NCBI RefSeq assembly: GCF_017220215.1
Contig: NZ_CP071130.1
Coordinates: 992,001 to 1,056,000 of the forward strand
DNA length: 64,000 nt
From: Caballeronia sp. M1242
Lineage (GTDB): Bacteria > Pseudomonadota > Gammaproteobacteria > Burkholderiales > Burkholderiaceae
Reading direction: 5' to 3'
Position 1 is the stretch's first letter, and each line of letters opens with the position of its first letter. The translations under genes were made by a program, and so were the position numbers. This document shows, one piece after another, positions 27,087 through 35,356 of this stretch. Under the pieces are notes generated by a model that worked only from the letters and a program-made list of their open reading frames with translations, was not told the DNA's origin and made no database searches.

Positions 27087-28336
27087 TTTTTCACCTCGGC
27101 GACCATTGCGGCGCACGTGTTGTCCCACGAAGTTCCGGCCAGCACCGCTTCGACGCGGCCGATGAATGCTGCGCGGTCCTGTCCGTCTTCGAGCGCGCTT
27201 TCGATGGCTCGCTCGAACGAGACCGCGTCATCGGCGATGCGGACCACGCCGCTCTCGCCGTAGCGCGACACCACATCGGCAATGGGCGTCGACACCACGG
27301 GGCGGCCTGCCGCGAGATATTCCGGCGTCTTTGTCGGGCTGATATAGCGCGTGGCCTCGTTGATCGCGAAAGGCATCAGCGCGACGTCCCAGCCAGCGAG
27401 ATAGCGTGGCAGGTCGTCATAGGACTTCTGGCCGAGATAATGAATGTTCGGTGCTTGCGGCAGATCAGCGGGCCGGATCTTCGCCAAAGGACCGAGCATG
27501 ACGAACTGCCAGTCCGGTCTCGCGGCGGCGAGCGCGCCGATCAGCGCGGCGTCGAAGCGCTCGTCGAGCACGCCATAGAAGCCGAGACGCGGGCGCGGTA
27601 TCGGCGTCTGATCGTCTGGCTCGGAGAGAGGCCCGCGCGCCTTTTCGAAGTGCGCAACATCGACACTGCTCGGAAACGCATGCACGTTATGGTGAAAACG
27701 CCGCTTCGACTCATAGAGGCTCTGGCCACCCGTAAAGACGACATCCGCCTTACGCATGAGCCGCGTTTCGCGCTCCGTGAGTTGCCGCGGCGCGTTCTTG
27801 AAAGCGGACAGCTCGTCCATGCAGTCATACACGATGAGCCTGGCATCGAGATGATCGGTAAAAGCGAGCGTCATCGGCGAGTAGTACCAGAGACCGAGGT
27901 CCCATGTGCGCGTGTCCGCCAGATACGCGTCGAGCAGCGCGCGTTGCGCGCGCTCGTCCTCTTCCTGCGTGAAGCCGGAAGGAAGGCACGGCGTCAGTAC
28001 CCGAATGCCTTCATCAGTAGTCCGAACATCAAGCGACGGCGCGGCGTTATCCGTTCGTCGAGGCTCTTCGAAGAAGAGGACTTCCGCCTGCTTCGCGATG
28101 CGCGACAGCAAGTGCTGCGGCCGCTGATACACGAAGTTCCAGCGAAGGTGCGAGAGGCAAAGGAACGTCCATGGCAGGCCCGATCGCGCGATTGAGATGC
28201 GCGGGCGAACGTGCGTCGACGGACTGTCTGCGGACCCGGCCGCGCTGGCGGCTGCGGGTTCTGATCGGGCTTGAGTCTCGCGCAAGAGAGTGCCTCCGGA
28301 AGTCACTGCCGGGCGGAAATCCGCCCGGACATTCAT
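27074..28336 (-). CDS. Glycosyltransferase, GT4-like, upstream of glf
   Basis: A GT-B fold glycosyltransferase of about 420 aa. Features are the N-terminal FLCLSHLRWNFVYQRPQHLL, typical of a subgroup found next to UDP-Galp mutase, a central LIVYDCMDELSAF, LGFYGVLDERFD, and the late donor-binding EYLAAGRPVVSTPIADVV with the upstream E/KTPE helix. The start is uncertain: the frame is open to 28588 but ATG 28336 is the first that leaves a short poorly conserved head; no candidate has a good RBS. Co-transcribed with glf, so galactofuranosyl transfer is plausible but not proven by sequence. Confidence 0.8.
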   Translation of the reverse strand: MNVRADFRPAVTSGGTLLRETQARSEPAAASAAGSADSPSTHVRPRISIARSGLPWTFLCLSHLRWNFVYQRPQHLLSRIAKQAEVLFFEEPRRTDNAAPSLDVRTTDEGIRVLTPCLPSGFTQEEDERAQRALLDAYLADTRTWDLGLWYYSPMTLAFTDHLDARLIVYDCMDELSAFKNAPRQLTERETRLMRKADVVFTGGQSLYESKRRFHHNVHAFPSSVDVAHFEKARGPLSEPDDQTPIPRPRLGFYGVLDERFDAALIGALAAARPDWQFVMLGPLAKIRPADLPQAPNIHYLGQKSYDDLPRYLAGWDVALMPFAINEATRYISPTKTPEYLAAGRPVVSTPIADVVSRYGESGVVRIADDAVSFERAIESALEDGQDRAAFIGRVEAVLAGTSWDNTCAAMVAEVKKCAS

Positions 28337-28615
28337 CCATTGCGTCGGTGAGATCCGAAGCTCGGCTGTTTTCGCCTCGCGTTGAAGCCGGGTGACGCTA
28401 CGCATCGCGCACGCGGCGGCCCGCACGCAGAGTCCGGCAAGGCACTCATGCGCGTGTCGTCGCGCTTGCTGACAAATCTGCCACATGAGCGGCAATCGTT
28501 GTTCCAGCGCGAGCGTGCTCGGGGCAAACACTGATCGCGCAGGGCGACGGCATACCGAGTGCTTGAATGCGTCGTGGAACGCTCTCACGTCGTACTAATT
28601 TTTAGGATGCTGGAC

Positions 28616-30829
28616 ATGGATGATCGGCTGGTGCTGTGGGGAGGACTGGAATGCACGGTCAACCGGGTGCGGGATACGTTCTTCAGCCAGTTAGACCGTA
28701 ACGGACATGCGACGCGGGAAGACGATCTCCAGCGCTTCGCCTCGCTGGGCATACGGGCGCTGCGGTATCCGGTGCTGTGGGAAAGAACGGCGCCGTCGAG
28801 TATCGACGAAGCCGACTGGTCATGGCTCGATGCTCGCTTGCCGACGCTTCGCGCATTGGGCGTCGAGCCGATAGCGGGCCTCCTGCATCATGGAAGCGGG
28901 CCGCTGCCCGGCGGACTGCTCGACCCGCACTTCGCGAGCAGGCTCGCGGAATTCGCACGAGCGGTCGCTGAGCGCTATCCGTGGCTTTCGTACTACACGC
29001 CGGTCAACGAGCCGAACACCACCGCGCGATTCAGCGGGCTTTACGGCGTATGGCATCCGCATGGCACGAATGACCGGACGTATCTCGAAGCGCTGATCAA
29101 TCAGTGCAAGGCGACGGTGCATGCGATGCGCGAAGTGCGGAAGGTCAACCCGCACGCGAAGCTCGTGCAAACCGACGATCTCGGCAAGACGCAAGGCACG
29201 CCGGCGATGGCCGGGCTCGTCAACTTTTACAACGAGCGGCGCTGGCTTTCGTGGGATCTGCTGTGCGGCAAGGTGACACGGCAACATGCGTTGTGGCGAT
29301 ACTTCATGGATGCGGGCGTCGCGGAAGAAGACGTGCTGTGGTTCGTCGACAATCCGTGTCCGCCGGATATCGTCGGCATCAACTACTACATCACGAGCGA
29401 GCGCTGGCTCGATCACCGGACGCATCAGTATCCGCAGGCGTACCGGTGCGAATGGTACGGTCATCGACTCGCCGACATCGAAGCGGCGCGCGCGCTCGCG
29501 CATCCGCCGCAGGGCATACGGACCGTGATCGACGAAGCGTGGCAGCGGTATCGCTTGCCGCTCGCAGTCACGGAAGCGCATATCGACTCGACGCGTCAGG
29601 ACCAGTTGCGCTGGCTGCACGAGATATGGACCGCCGCGAGCGAAGCACGCCAAGAAGGCGCTGACGTGCGTGCCGTGACAGTGTGGGCGCTGCTCGGCTC
29701 GTACGACTGGAACTGCCTCGTCACGGAGGAACGCGGCTACTACGAATCGGGCGCATTCGACGTGCGCGGACACGAGCCGCGCGAAACGGCCGTTGCCGCG
29801 CTGATGCGCGATCTCGCCGCAGGACGTCCGCACGATCATCCTGTTCTGCATGGCACGGGATGGTGGCGCCGTCCGGGGCGCTTTCTGTGCGAGCCGGTCG
29901 TACTCGACGCATCCGGCACGCTGACCGCACCGGCGCGTCAAAGTCATCTGACGCACTCGCCTGCGCCGATTCTCGTCGTCGGCGACGGCGCGCTGGCGCA
30001 ACTTTTCGCAACCATCTGCGCACAGCGCGACTTGCGATACGCCGCCGTGTCAGCGGACGACGTGCTCGGCAATGAGGCGATCGGCACGTTCGAGCCTTGG
30101 GCCGTCGTCAATGCAATCGATCCTCCCGATGCCGATGATGCCGGACGCAGTCCGGGCGATCGCCTTCGCGCGATGACGACGACAGCCGCCGCGCTGGCCG
30201 ACGCTTGCGCCGCAGCGGGAATCGAATATCTCGCCTTCTCGTCCGATCGCGTGTTCGACGGCCGCGCGACGTGCCCGTATGTCGAAACGGACGACGTGAG
30301 CCCGCTCGATCGTCTGGGCCGTTGCATGGTCGAGACCGAACGAGAGGTGTTGAGGCGTTTTCCGGAGGCGCTCGTCGTTCGCACGGGTCCGATCTTCGGT
30401 CTATGGGACAGCGGAGACTTTCTCGCCCCGACTTTGCACGCACTCGCTGAAGACCGCTCGTTCGTCGCCGCAAAGGACGTGACGATATCGCCGACCTATG
30501 CGCCCGACCTCGTGCACGCGTGCCTCGATTTGTTGATCGATCGCGAGTCGGGCATCGTGCATTTGAGCAGCCGCGGCGCCCTCACGTGCTTCGAATTTGC
30601 GGTTCAGGCAGCGAGCCTGGCCGGTCTCGATACGAACCTCATCGACGCGCGCAACGTCGAGTCGATGCGTCCGCCCGCGCCGCAGCCTCTTTATCGCGCG
30701 CTGGCCAGTCGAAGGGCCGCCGTGCTGCCGACGCTCCAGGATGCGCTTCGGCGCTGCATCGAACACTGGCGCGCGCAGGTGCGCGAGCGCGAGCCGGGAC
30801 TCGCGATGCAGACGAGAAGCGACGCATGA
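28616..30829 (+). CDS. Fusion: GH1-like glycosidase domain + RmlD-like reductase domain
   Basis: A 737-aa two-domain protein. Residues about 1-420 resemble family 1 glycoside hydrolases: LRYPVLWERTAP, VNEP with candidate acid/base Glu132, VGINYY, and VTEAH with candidate nucleophile Glu320. Residues about 450-735 resemble RmlD/dTDP-4-dehydrorhamnose reductase: GDGALAQLF (Rossmann turn), SSDRVFDG, VVRTGPIFG, ISPTYAPDLVHACLDLL. In that half the catalytic Tyr-xxx-Lys position reads Leu567-xxx-Met571 (LGRCM), so SDR chemistry is unlikely. ATG 28616 has AGGA 8 nt upstream; ATG 28607 is in frame. No signal peptide, so apparently cytoplasmic. It is divergent from the glf operon. Confidence 0.8.
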   Translation: MDDRLVLWGGLECTVNRVRDTFFSQLDRNGHATREDDLQRFASLGIRALRYPVLWERTAPSSIDEADWSWLDARLPTLRALGVEPIAGLLHHGSGPLPGGLLDPHFASRLAEFARAVAERYPWLSYYTPVNEPNTTARFSGLYGVWHPHGTNDRTYLEALINQCKATVHAMREVRKVNPHAKLVQTDDLGKTQGTPAMAGLVNFYNERRWLSWDLLCGKVTRQHALWRYFMDAGVAEEDVLWFVDNPCPPDIVGINYYITSERWLDHRTHQYPQAYRCEWYGHRLADIEAARALAHPPQGIRTVIDEAWQRYRLPLAVTEAHIDSTRQDQLRWLHEIWTAASEARQEGADVRAVTVWALLGSYDWNCLVTEERGYYESGAFDVRGHEPRETAVAALMRDLAAGRPHDHPVLHGTGWWRRPGRFLCEPVVLDASGTLTAPARQSHLTHSPAPILVVGDGALAQLFATICAQRDLRYAAVSADDVLGNEAIGTFEPWAVVNAIDPPDADDAGRSPGDRLRAMTTTAAALADACAAAGIEYLAFSSDRVFDGRATCPYVETDDVSPLDRLGRCMVETEREVLRRFPEALVVRTGPIFGLWDSGDFLAPTLHALAEDRSFVAAKDVTISPTYAPDLVHACLDLLIDRESGIVHLSSRGALTCFEFAVQAASLAGLDTNLIDARNVESMRPPAPQPLYRALASRRAAVLPTLQDALRRCIEHWRAQVREREPGLAMQTRSDA

Positions 30830-30838
30830 CGCGGCATG

Positions 30839-31789
30839 TCAACGCGAGTGCTGCGCCGCGATCGCCAGCAAGATGCCGACGAACTCGTCCATCGCTTGCG
30901 AAGTCGTCTCGTCTTTTCGCGTGATGACGCTGTAGTTCGACATGGTGCGCCGTATCGGCACATTGAGATAACCGAGCAGGCCGTGCTTCACGTACTTGTC
31001 CATCGCGGCCTGCGGCTGAAGCGAGATCATGTCGGTGGCTTGCAGCAATTCCAGCGTCGAGAAAATGGAAGGCGTTTCCACGATGCCCACCGGCGCGACC
31101 ATGCCGGCCGCCGCGAACGTCTCTTCGAATAGCTGCCGCATCGCGGTGCCTTGCGGATACAGAATCCACGGCCATTGGCCGAGGCTCGTCATCTCCACGC
31201 GCCGATCTTTCAACAACGGATGATGCTGCCCGACGACCGCGCGCACCGGTTCCGCCAATAGATCGACCACATGGAACAGCGCTTCGTGCCGCGCCTCGGT
31301 CGGGCGTCCGACCATGACATCGATGCGCCTTTCTTCGAGCCATGCCGCGAGCTGATCGCTGCTCTGCTCCACCAGCTTGATGATGAGCCGCGGACGTCGG
31401 CGCTGTATCTCCTTGATCGCCGCGGTGACGAGTTGCGCGGCCGAAGCCGGAATGAACCCGACCGTGAGATGGCCATAGCCGCCGTTCTTCAACGTCGCGA
31501 ACTCGCCCGAGAACTTGCCGAGGTTCGAAAGCGTCGTGCTGGCATAGCGCACGGAGAGCGTGCCGAGATCGGTCGGCCGCATTTCGCGCGGCAGGCGTTC
31601 GAAGAGCGGCGCATCGAACATCGCTTCGAGGTCGCTCAGGATCTTCGTCGCGGCCGGTTGCGTGATGTGCATCTGTTCGGCCGCGATGCGCAGGTTGCGC
31701 GTGCGCCCCAGCAGTTCGAGCAACTGGAGATGCCGGAAGCGTAGCTTCGTGAGCACCTGGGCAGCGGAGAGCGTGGAATCTTGCGACAT
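30839..31789 (-). CDS. LysR-family regulator of the Ldh/MFS locus
   Basis: A 316-aa LysR protein. The HTH is around residues 20-80 (RHLQLLELLGRTRNLRIAAEQ then HITQPAATKILSDLEAMF), with an effector domain containing GYGHLTVGFIPASAAQLV and RPRLIIKLVEQSSDQLAAWL. The LRFRHLQLLELL start and the L..ER.PR.M.PT pattern suit the GbpR/galactose-binding-like subgroup. It is divergent from an Ldh-type dehydrogenase with a perfect inverted repeat in between; a related half-site lies upstream of the MFS gene, so it probably controls both. Its 3' end is convergent with the GH1/RmlD fusion (9 bp gap). Confidence 0.9.
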   Translation of the reverse strand: MSQDSTLSAAQVLTKLRFRHLQLLELLGRTRNLRIAAEQMHITQPAATKILSDLEAMFDAPLFERLPREMRPTDLGTLSVRYASTTLSNLGKFSGEFATLKNGGYGHLTVGFIPASAAQLVTAAIKEIQRRRPRLIIKLVEQSSDQLAAWLEERRIDVMVGRPTEARHEALFHVVDLLAEPVRAVVGQHHPLLKDRRVEMTSLGQWPWILYPQGTAMRQLFEETFAAAGMVAPVGIVETPSIFSTLELLQATDMISLQPQAAMDKYVKHGLLGYLNVPIRRTMSNYSVITRKDETTSQAMDEFVGILLAIAAQHSR

Positions 31790-31817
31790 AGGGTAAACGT
31801 GCGCCGACTCATAACCG

Positions 31818-31841
31818 AATGGAATTGATTCTACTCAATTC
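31818..31841. promoter_or_regulatory. Putative LysR operator between LysR and Ldh genes
   Basis: GAATTGA (31822-31828) and TCAATTC (31835-31841) are perfect 7-bp arms around 6 nt, containing a T-N11-A core (T31826 to A31838). The 15 nt from 31818 match 12 of 15 positions of a site at 34512-34526, upstream of the MFS gene. Confidence 0.6.
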
Positions 31842-31924
31842 GCGATTGGACGCTTATCGAAAGCGCATCGGAAAATTTGAGGCTCTCCGCATACACGAAC
31901 TCTTACCTGACCGAACCCATCACG

Positions 31925-32989
31925 ATGAACACACCAGTCCGATACTCCGCCGATGAACTGCAAGCCTTCGCCCGGCGTCTCTTCACGAAAGCCGGCATGG
32001 AAGACGTGAAAGCGCAAGCCGTGGCGCGCACGCTCGTCGACGGCGACTTGATGGGACACGACACGCATGGCCTCGCGTTGCTGCCCGGCTATATCCGCGA
32101 GATCGAAAACGGCGCGATGACATGCGCCGGCGAACCGGAGGTCGTGTCGGACCGCCGCGCCAGCGTGTTGTGGGATGGCCGGCGTCTTCCCGGGCCGTGG
32201 CTCGTTCTTAGCGGCATCGACACGCTCGCGCCGAGAGCAAAGGAATATGGCAGCGCGACGCTCGTGATCCGGCGCAGCCACCACATCGCTTGTCTTGCGA
32301 GTTATCTGGAGAAAGCCACGGCGGACGGATTCATGATCGTGCTCGCGAGTTCCGATCCGGCGGTGCAAAGCGTCGCGCCTCACGGCGGCACGCGTTCGGT
32401 CTTCACGCCGAATCCGATCGCAGCGGGCATCCCCACGTCGGGCACGCCGTTTCTGATCGACATCTCGGCATCCACCGTGACGAACGGCATGACCGCGCGC
32501 CGCCATAAAGCAGGCGAACTGTTCGACGAAGCCTGCTTTCTCGATGCGGACGGACACCCTAGCCGCGATCCCGCCGTGCTCTCAGCCGAGCCGCCGGGGT
32601 CCATCCTGCCGGTCGGCGGCATGACGTGGGGACATAAGGGCTTCGGGCTGGCGCTCATGATCGAGGCGCTGACGGGCGGTCTCGCCGGTCACGGCCGGGC
32701 CGATCCGCCGGATGGCTGGGGCGCGACCGTATTTCTTTCGCTGTACGATCCCGCGGCTTTCGGCGGTCCGGCCGCGTTCGAGCGGCAAATGGACTGGATC
32801 GGCGACGCGTGTCGGGAAAATCCGCCGCGCCCGGGAACGTCGAGCGTGCGGATGCCGGGCGATCGCGGATTGGGTTTGAAGCGCGACCAGTTGCGCGACG
32901 GCGTGGTGCTGCATCCGACCATCGCGCCGGCGCTGGAAGCCTGCGCCGAGCGCTATGAGATTGCGTTTCCCGCCGCGCTCGCCGGCTAA
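31925..32989 (+). CDS. Ldh-family (malate/lactate dehydrogenase-type) NAD(P)-dependent oxidoreductase
   Basis: A 354-aa member of the Ldh/YlbC/YiaK fold, unrelated to classical Rossmann lactate dehydrogenases. Markers are GDLMGHDTHGLALLPGYI with the catalytic His-Asp-xx-Gly loop, SHHIACLASYLEKA, PHGGTRSVFTPNPIAAGIPT and WGHKGFGLALMIEALTGGL. Substrates in the family include malate, L-sulfolactate, ureidoglycolate and diketogulonate. The start ATG 31925 comes after the divergent regulatory region. With the LysR gene and the MFS carrier it looks like a small hydroxyacid-use locus, which is inference. Confidence 0.88.
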   Translation: MNTPVRYSADELQAFARRLFTKAGMEDVKAQAVARTLVDGDLMGHDTHGLALLPGYIREIENGAMTCAGEPEVVSDRRASVLWDGRRLPGPWLVLSGIDTLAPRAKEYGSATLVIRRSHHIACLASYLEKATADGFMIVLASSDPAVQSVAPHGGTRSVFTPNPIAAGIPTSGTPFLIDISASTVTNGMTARRHKAGELFDEACFLDADGHPSRDPAVLSAEPPGSILPVGGMTWGHKGFGLALMIEALTGGLAGHGRADPPDGWGATVFLSLYDPAAFGGPAAFERQMDWIGDACRENPPRPGTSSVRMPGDRGLGLKRDQLRDGVVLHPTIAPALEACAERYEIAFPAALAG

Positions 32990-33034
32990 CGTATCAACGC
33001 GAGCGGGCGTCGCGGCGGTGTGCTGGGTGTGCCG

Positions 33035-34387
33035 TTACGCGCGCTCGTCCAGCGCGGCCGGCGGAATCGGGCCGCGCACCAGCACCCAATAGCCGATCAC
33101 CGCGACGGCCGCCACGCCAGCCCCGACAAAGAGCGCGGGCTGGAACGAGTGCGACTGCTGCACGATGAAACCCGTCACCACCGGCGCCAGCGCGCCGCCG
33201 AAGTAGCCGCCGAAGTTCTGCATCGCGCCGATCGACGCCGTGCAGTTGGCAGGCGCGGCCACCGAAGCCGTCGCCCAGGCCGCGCTGCTCGACACGTAGA
33301 GCAGCAGCATCGAGATGGAGATGAACACGACCGCGAGCGTCGCGCTGTGCGTGAGGCCGGTCAGCACCGTGAACACGGCGACGCCGAAGAGCGAAGCCGC
33401 CATCGGATATTTGCGGCTATTGACCGCCGATACGCCGCGCCGCGCGAGCACGTCGCAGATCTTGCCGCCGGAGAGCGAGCCGATCACGCCGAAGAGATAG
33501 GGCACCGCCGCCACCCATCCGGACTTCGAGATGGTCAGATGGAACTCCATCTGCAGATACGTCGGCAACCACGCGTTGTAGAGCCACAAGACGTAGATGG
33601 TGCCGAAGAAGCCGAGCAGCATGCCCCACGTCGTGCCGAATTCGAAGAGGCGCCGCCATTCGCGCCACGTCGGACGGCTCTGCACTTCGCCATCGACATC
33701 CGTGAGGTAGGCGCGCTCGCGTTGCGTCAGTTCGACCTGACGCGGGTCGCGATGCACGAGGAAGAAGCACAGCGCCACGACGAGTCCGGCAATGCCCATG
33801 ATGCCGAACATCCAGCGCCATCCGACGGCCAACATCACGACCGTCAGCAAAGGCGCGGAAATCGCGGTGCCGAGCGTAGACGAACTGTTCCAGATGCCGG
33901 TTGCGGCGCCCCGCTCTTTCTTGCCGAACCAGTCGCGCACGACCTTCGCGCTCGTCGGAAACTGCGGCGCCTCGCCGATGCCGAGCACCATGCGCGCGGC
34001 GAAGAACTGGCCGAAGCTCGTCACCACGCCGCCGAACGCTTGCGCCACTGACCACGTCGCGAGACTGACGGCCAGCATGATGCGCGCGCCGAAGCGGTCG
34101 ACGAGCGCGCCGGCCGGCAGTTGCGCGAACGCATACGCCCACAGGAACGCCGAAAGCAGCAGGCCCATTTCGGCGACCGACAGCCCGAGGTCGTGGCGGA
34201 TCAGCGGATTCGCGATGGACAGCGTGGCGCGGTCGATGTAGTTGATGACGCCGCTCAAGAGGAGCAAGGCAAGCGCGGTACGCTGGATGCGCCGGACTCG
34301 CGGCGAAGCGCGGTCGTCCGACGCGACGTACTGGGCGCCGCTCGCGTCCGTTTCCGGCACGCGCGGCGCGGTGGAGGATTGCTCCAT
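33035..34387 (-). CDS. MFS transporter, anion:cation symporter (ACS) type
   Basis: A 450-aa carrier with 12 predicted helices after a 35-residue polar head. It has VINYIDRATLSIANPLI in TM1, LLSAFLWAYAFAQLPAGALVDRFGAR with the A-motif-like RFGAR, GIGEAPQFPTSAKVVRDWF and SSSTLGTAISAPLL, all typical of the ACS family that takes up hexuronates, galactonate or tartrate. A central cytoplasmic loop lies around TWREWRRLFEF. The gene faces the Ldh gene and is likely under the same LysR regulator. Substrate unassigned; a small organic acid is the best guess. Confidence 0.88.
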   Translation of the reverse strand: MEQSSTAPRVPETDASGAQYVASDDRASPRVRRIQRTALALLLLSGVINYIDRATLSIANPLIRHDLGLSVAEMGLLLSAFLWAYAFAQLPAGALVDRFGARIMLAVSLATWSVAQAFGGVVTSFGQFFAARMVLGIGEAPQFPTSAKVVRDWFGKKERGAATGIWNSSSTLGTAISAPLLTVVMLAVGWRWMFGIMGIAGLVVALCFFLVHRDPRQVELTQRERAYLTDVDGEVQSRPTWREWRRLFEFGTTWGMLLGFFGTIYVLWLYNAWLPTYLQMEFHLTISKSGWVAAVPYLFGVIGSLSGGKICDVLARRGVSAVNSRKYPMAASLFGVAVFTVLTGLTHSATLAVVFISISMLLLYVSSSAAWATASVAAPANCTASIGAMQNFGGYFGGALAPVVTGFIVQQSHSFQPALFVGAGVAAVAVIGYWVLVRGPIPPAALDERA

Positions 34388-34511
34388 GGGTATGTCTCCT
34401 GGATATTTGTTTTGTCGGCGAAGCCGTGTGTCGATTCCGACGCGCGCAAGGCGGCATTGGACTGAGGCACGATAAGTCGGCCTTCGTCAGAAATCCAATC
34501 ACAATTCCTCG

Positions 34512-34526
34512 GGAACCGATTCCATT
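34512..34526 (-). promoter_or_regulatory. Second candidate LysR site, upstream of the MFS gene
   Basis: On the minus strand this 15-mer (AATGGAATCGGTTCC) matches 12 of 15 positions of the operator segment at 31818-31832. It lies about 125 bp upstream of the MFS start codon, in a 300-bp gap that otherwise holds only the MFS and MEDS promoters. Confidence 0.4.
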
Positions 34527-34687
34527 TGTTTATCGCGCGCTAGGGGCAAACCCGCGCCTCGCCGAGCGTCCTGCCGGCGTTTGCGTCGTTACAACGGTCT
34601 CAGGCGCAGGACGAATTACCGGACTCGTGCCGCTTGTCTAGCGTATCATTGCCGCGCCCCCCTCCTATTCCCCACCAGAAGGACTTC

Positions 34688-35356
34688 ATGCATCCGCCTA
34701 AATTGGCCGGTACGCCGCTCGACGCGTATCACGTCTGCGCGTTCTTCAACAGCCGCGACGAAGAGTACGCAACGCTCAATCCTTTCTTCAAGGAGGCGGT
34801 CGAAAATGGCGAAAAGGTCATGCATATCATCGATCCCGCTTTGATCGCCGACCATCGCGCGCGGCTCACGGCATCCGGTATCGATGCGGCGCACTGCGAG
34901 GCGTGCGGCCAGCTCGAACTCGTGCCCTGGGGCGAGGCGTATCTGAACCGCGAAGGCGTGTTCGACAAAGACCGGATGCTCGCCGCCGTCGAGCACATGA
35001 CACGCACCGGCAGCGATGCGGGCTTCTCGCGTCTGCGCATCATGGGGAACATGGACTGGATATTCGCGGACATCGAGACTGCGCCGAAGCTGATCGAATA
35101 CGAAGCCGAGGTCAACGAGGTGCTCGCTCGCAACCGCCAGCCGGGCATCTGCGTCTACGACATAGCGAAGCTGTCGGGCGCCATGCTGATGGACCTGCTG
35201 CGCACGCACCCGATGACGCTGATCAACGGTGTCGTGCAGGAGAATCCCTTCTTCACGCCGCCTTCGCAGATGATTCGCGAGCTTAAACAGCGTCGCAGCG
35301 CCGACGCCGCGCGGCGCGTTCGTCCGGACGCCTCGCTCGAAGAGCATGACCGCTGA
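34688..35356 (+). CDS. MEDS-domain (DcmR sensory domain) protein
   Basis: A 222-aa soluble protein with the MEDS fold over most of its length: YHVCAFFNSRDEEYATLNPFFKEA, GEKVMHIIDP, RMLAAVEHMTR, RIMGNMDWIFAD, CVYDIAKLSG and TLINGVVQENPFF. MEDS domains resemble DcmR, a regulator of dichloromethane use, and are often paired with histidine kinases. ATG 34688 has AAGGA 5 nt upstream. Its last 11 nt overlap the start of a hybrid kinase, so the two are translated together and probably form one sensing unit. The ligand is unknown; the tail is Arg/Ala-rich. Confidence 0.85.
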   Translation: MHPPKLAGTPLDAYHVCAFFNSRDEEYATLNPFFKEAVENGEKVMHIIDPALIADHRARLTASGIDAAHCEACGQLELVPWGEAYLNREGVFDKDRMLAAVEHMTRTGSDAGFSRLRIMGNMDWIFADIETAPKLIEYEAEVNEVLARNRQPGICVYDIAKLSGAMLMDLLRTHPMTLINGVVQENPFFTPPSQMIRELKQRRSADAARRVRPDASLEEHDR

